Positions 7,841 to 10,205 of a stretch of DNA of 10,205 bases are shown here, piece by piece. Within the stretch, counting starts at the first letter, position 1; every line of letters starts with the position of its first letter. Both the position numbers and the translations under genes were made by a program. Below the pieces are notes generated by a model. The model saw only the letters and a program-made list of their open reading frames with translations, searched no databases and had not been told where the DNA came from. This DNA comes from Larix sibirica. Its lineage: Eukaryota; Streptophyta; Pinopsida; Pinales; Pinaceae. The stretch lies in assembly GCA_004151065.3 (NCBI GenBank), contig NWUY0300050720.1, positions 12,981 through 23,185 of the forward strand. Direction: 5' to 3'.

Positions 7841-7996
7841 CTGTGAAAAGTGGCCTATCGATTTGCAAATCTATATTTGAAACTAGAATCTTCTCTTCCA
7901 TGCCGCGTTTTTCATTACTGAAGAAGAAATTAATTAATTTGCAGACATACATCTAAAACTGGTCAATGATATAAACCTCATCGTAAGATATCTTAC

Positions 7997-9016
7997 CATC
8001 ATTATCTTCTTCTTTCAGATGGGATGCATCCGCGAAAATTCTCTGTCCTTTGTATTCTTGGTGACTATCAGACTCACTAATTTGTTCTTCATTAATTCCA
8101 TTGGAAGCCTTCAACTCCTCTTCAAGAGGCTCATAACATTCAGTTAAGCTATCATCCTAAGAATCTACATCTGTATCAGTAAGACTTTCTCCAGCAATAT
8201 AATCTTTATTCTCTATAGTCTCATCAGTTTCAGTAGTACAGGATTAATCGACATACATAGTCTCATCATTTACAAGGCAAGGAAGACCTTTGTCTTGGAC
8301 TTCATGGTTGTATATAAACTGAGAATCAACTTGCTATGTCAATGATGAAAAGTCAATCCTGTCTTCAACTTGAATGATTGTTGAGGACACTTCAATCACA
8401 GATTGGAACCATTTCAAATCGTTCCCACCTTCAATTGGCATTGGCTTGTAACCATCTATTAACTCTGAGTCTAAGTCTTTTTCCAGATACTTTGGTTCTC
8501 TAAGTTTACTTCCATGCGTGCATTCATCTGTTGGTGCCACCGGCTTGATAATCTGTTGCTCTTCATCATGGATTTTTGCCTCTTCTGTTTCAACTGAAGA
8601 TTCCTTGAAATTTGCCTCATTAACCATGCATACCGAATCCAGTTTCTCACTGGTAGCTGCATTTGCTCCCTCTTCATCCTGCATATTTCTTCTATCAGAC
8701 ATATGGATGGCATCTTTCACAATAGCAGTATCTGTTGGTGCTATTGGCTTGATGATCTGCTTCTATTTATCATGAATATTTGGCTCTTCTATTTCAACTG
8801 CAGATTCCTTCATATTTGACTCATTATCCATGTGTAATGAACACAATTTCTCACTGGTAGGTGCATCTGCTCTGCCATCAAGAGCTCCATAATCACATCT
8901 CCATATTGTGACACCACTGTTTTGCATTCCTGGCTAACAATATGCGAGGCACCAATAGCACTGTTCATTTGCGGTATATGCCCTGTATTTGAACAATTCA
9001 CAGAAACACTTCTCAG
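7997..9016 (-). pseudogene. Long acidic exon with frameshift and four in-frame stops
   Basis: The exon opens in phase 0 after acceptor AAATAAACTAG (AG at 9018-9017) with LRSVSVNCSNTGHIPQMN, IGASHIVSQECKTVVSQYGD. Near 8893 the protein-like reading moves to another frame and runs on with EKL, NESNMKESAVEIEE, KDAIHMSDRRNMQDEE, IKPVAPTDE and EELKASNGINEEQISESD to donor GATG|GTAAGA at 7997. Stops interrupt this frame at 8765-8763, 8336-8334, 8246-8244 and 8159-8157. The exon is 1020 nt, one base off what its flanking phases need, which independently supports a single-base frameshift. Composition is Glu/Asp/Ser-rich with no known domain, so it is probably disordered. Hidden introns could remove some stops, but I found no GT-AG pair that does so cleanly. 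Relict gene or very degraded allele is the best reading. Confidence 0.55.
8526..8880 (-). repeat. In-frame 204-bp-spaced duplication within the long exon
   Basis: Bases 8730-8880 and 8526-8676 match at about four fifths of positions over most of their length, at a spacing of 204 bases (68 codons). Both copies read TSEKL, then a variable part, then KES-VE-EE, IH and IIKP-APTD. The upstream copy carries a TAG (8765-8763) where the other has GAG. The 53 bases between the copies are unique. Confidence 0.75.
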
Positions 9017-9414
9017 CTAGTTTATTTGAAAATCATAGCAACAATCAACAATGATAATGAAACAAAATTAATGAACATCTCAAATACTTTCACATCACAA
9101 ATACATATTATTAGGAAGCTTAGTATAAAAGAACCATATGGTATATAAACCATTGCTTGGCTTAAATAATGTAATAAAACAAAAAAGGAAAATTATCTCC
9201 TTTAGATCCTTGATACTGAGAAAATCCTTGAAATCGGTTCAACTATATATATCTTATATATATCTTTCAAATTACAAAGATAGCATATCAAATGAGCATT
9301 ATATAAGATGTGCCACAACCCTGTGTAGTTTATATTCTTTTTGGTGTACAGACTTAGAAGAGACCACTAACTTGTACATGAAAATTCCAAAAGATCGAAG
9401 GTTGCAGGCTTTAC
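9017..9414 (-). other. Putative intron upstream of the long exon
   Basis: A 398-nt AT-rich gap lies between donor TCG|GTAAAG at 9415/9414 and acceptor AAATAAACTAG ending at 9017. Both splice points are phase 0. A plus-strand open frame across 9138-9455 overlaps it but has no protein-like features. The short TATATATC repeats near 9245-9265 are simple sequence. Confidence 0.45.
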
Positions 9415-9479
9415 CGATGAACCAGCCAGCAAAGAAGTTCCAGAATATGCAATAACAACACAACCTCCAGCATAGAAAC
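9415..9479 (-). CDS. Short hydrophobic exon, possible membrane segment
   Basis: On the minus strand, acceptor ATTTAACTGCAG ends at 9480 and donor TCATCG|GTAAAG starts at 9414. The 65-nt exon enters in phase 1, leaves in phase 0, and reads FYAGGCVVIAYSGTSLLAGS, a run of small and hydrophobic residues long enough for one membrane helix. Its exit phase matches the start of the long exon at 9016. If the exon belongs to the same gene, the product would be a single-pass membrane protein with a long acidic tail. The upstream exon that should end in phase 1 was not found. Confidence 0.45.
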
Positions 9480-9484
9480 CTGCA

Positions 9485-10205
9485 GTTAAATGTTTATAAA
9501 ATGCCATCAATATTTTCACAAGATTAGTTACAAATTTGGCATCTCATTTCATAAGTTCCCCATGGAAGAAAGCTAGTTTCTAGCAGGCCACAACACATCA
9601 AACTGATTTTTGTTTGCATGAAATATTGAAAACATAAAGCACTTAAGTCTAGTATATCCCCCACTAGATCTCAAGGATAGTTCTACATGTGACTCCTTTT
9701 GGTATATTTGCTCACCAACTAATCCCAAATTGATGAAGCTCCACTTATTATAACAGACATGCCTCTACACAGAGGGGATGGATTATTGCATAGCACAGAT
9801 ATATAACTTTAACCTGCTTGCTTACATGTCATATCCATTAACATAACATTTTCATTATGTAGAAAAGGGATTTTCCTGTGTATAAGTCTTGTAATATTAG
9901 TAACCCACCGTCGATGTGCCATGTTTCTACAGGAACTACCATTACATAACACCAAACACATATAAAGGAAGCGAGATACCAAAACTTTTAAACATCAATC
10001 ATCATCAAATGGGATGGGGAATCATGGAGGTTATAGATCGATCCATAGATCCATAGATAGACTATCAAGGGAATCACCATGTTGTTACACCATATTTTGC
10101 CACCTTGTGAGCATTAGCACTCATTGGCCTCCATTATCCATTTATGGACTCAGAACCACAGTTTTGCTCCTCCTGGAACCCTTTTCCCCTATTTTTACTC
10201 CTATA
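9485..10205. other. Non-coding or unresolved 5' part of the minus-strand gene
   Basis: No frame on either strand stays open and protein-like for long. The minus strand has a possible start and short frame ending at CACAAG|GTGGCA near 10107, but nothing confirms it. A short repeat of CCATAGAT beside GATCGATC lies at 10037-10060. The stretch probably holds the upstream intron or promoter of the acidic-repeat gene, whose first exons may lie beyond the window. Confidence 0.35.

Larger units (their letters stand above)
6646..7996 (-). repeat. Tandem exon-intron array, five units
   Basis: Five units of one intron plus one exon follow each other head to tail. Donors lie at 7996, 7735, 7474, 7225 and 6976, giving periods of 261, 261, 249 and 249 bases, all multiples of three. 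Every intron is exactly 156 nt and phase 1. Each begins at GTAAGATATC (CTAAGATATC in the last) and ends CACAG, GCAG or GTAG before an AC or AG dinucleotide that completes the codon. The length differences are two 12-base steps confined to the exon. Introns and exons are both strongly alike between units, so the array arose by recent unequal exchange or is being homogenised. Confidence 0.8.

Noticed and set aside
6933-7952. Separate small proteins of about 82-86 residues, one per array unit, each starting MYVCKL or MYACKL
   Set aside because: Each begins inside the putative 156-nt intron and ends at the shared intronic TAG. The splice signals and phase matching explain the pattern better than five tiny genes in a row.
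7918-7996. Shorter 79-nt array intron ending at TTCTTCTTCAG
   Set aside because: The AG is lost in three of the five units (CAA instead of CAG), and using it shifts the frame into an early stop. The 156-nt version keeps the frame in all units.
6646-7996. CRISPR array
   Set aside because: The unit is about 250 bases with no short repeat/unique spacer pattern, and the setting is plant nuclear DNA.
8518-8775. Plus-strand frame antisense to the long exon
   Set aside because: It is the complement of the acidic coding repeat; its Ser/Ala/Phe-rich text is what reverse reading of Glu/Asp codons gives.
9138-9455. 105-codon plus-strand frame
   Set aside because: It spans a predicted intron and exon of the opposite strand, and its translation has no protein-like pattern or motif.

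Overview
The window looks like nuclear DNA of a flowering plant. It is very AT-rich, has no bacterial-style gene packing, and carries plant-type GT-AG introns with U/A-rich sequence. It also carries decayed retroelement pieces: a tRNA-headed SINE, a 5S rRNA-derived block and a stop-riddled coding fragment. I could not assign a species or a named gene.

Left and centre, about 1-6250, is gene-poor. Bases 1-960 are AT-rich sequence with several short direct repeats. At 1040-1140 there is an antisense relic of 5S rRNA, of the kind carried in Cassandra-type TRIM LTRs. At 1403-1900 a plus-strand reading frame is interrupted by four stops; it resembles a dead retrotransposon leader or gag segment. 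At 2421-2572 there is a 76-bp tandem duplication inside a larger repeat-like region. At 3885-4108 a minus-strand SINE has a poly(A) tail and a box A/box B head. A strong foldback hairpin lies at 4803-4868, and two small tandem duplications lie at 5336-5462 and 5791-5910.

Right, about 6250-9480, is a minus-strand, multi-exon gene of unknown function, best read as a pseudogene or a gene close to it. In gene order it has a short hydrophobic exon (9479-9415), then a long acidic exon (9016-7997) with one frameshift and four in-frame stops. Next comes an array of five tandemly duplicated small exons (7840-6646) encoding an Asp/Glu-rich repeat, and then one or two possible terminal exons (6339 and below). 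All five array introns are exactly 156 nt, phase 1, with almost the same donor and acceptor. The exon count could therefore grow or shrink without breaking the frame. A second in-frame duplication (204-bp spacing) lies in the long exon.

Bases 9485-10205 probably hold the upstream intron or 5' part of the same gene; I found no exon I can defend there. The symmetric exon array is the most interesting structure in the window.
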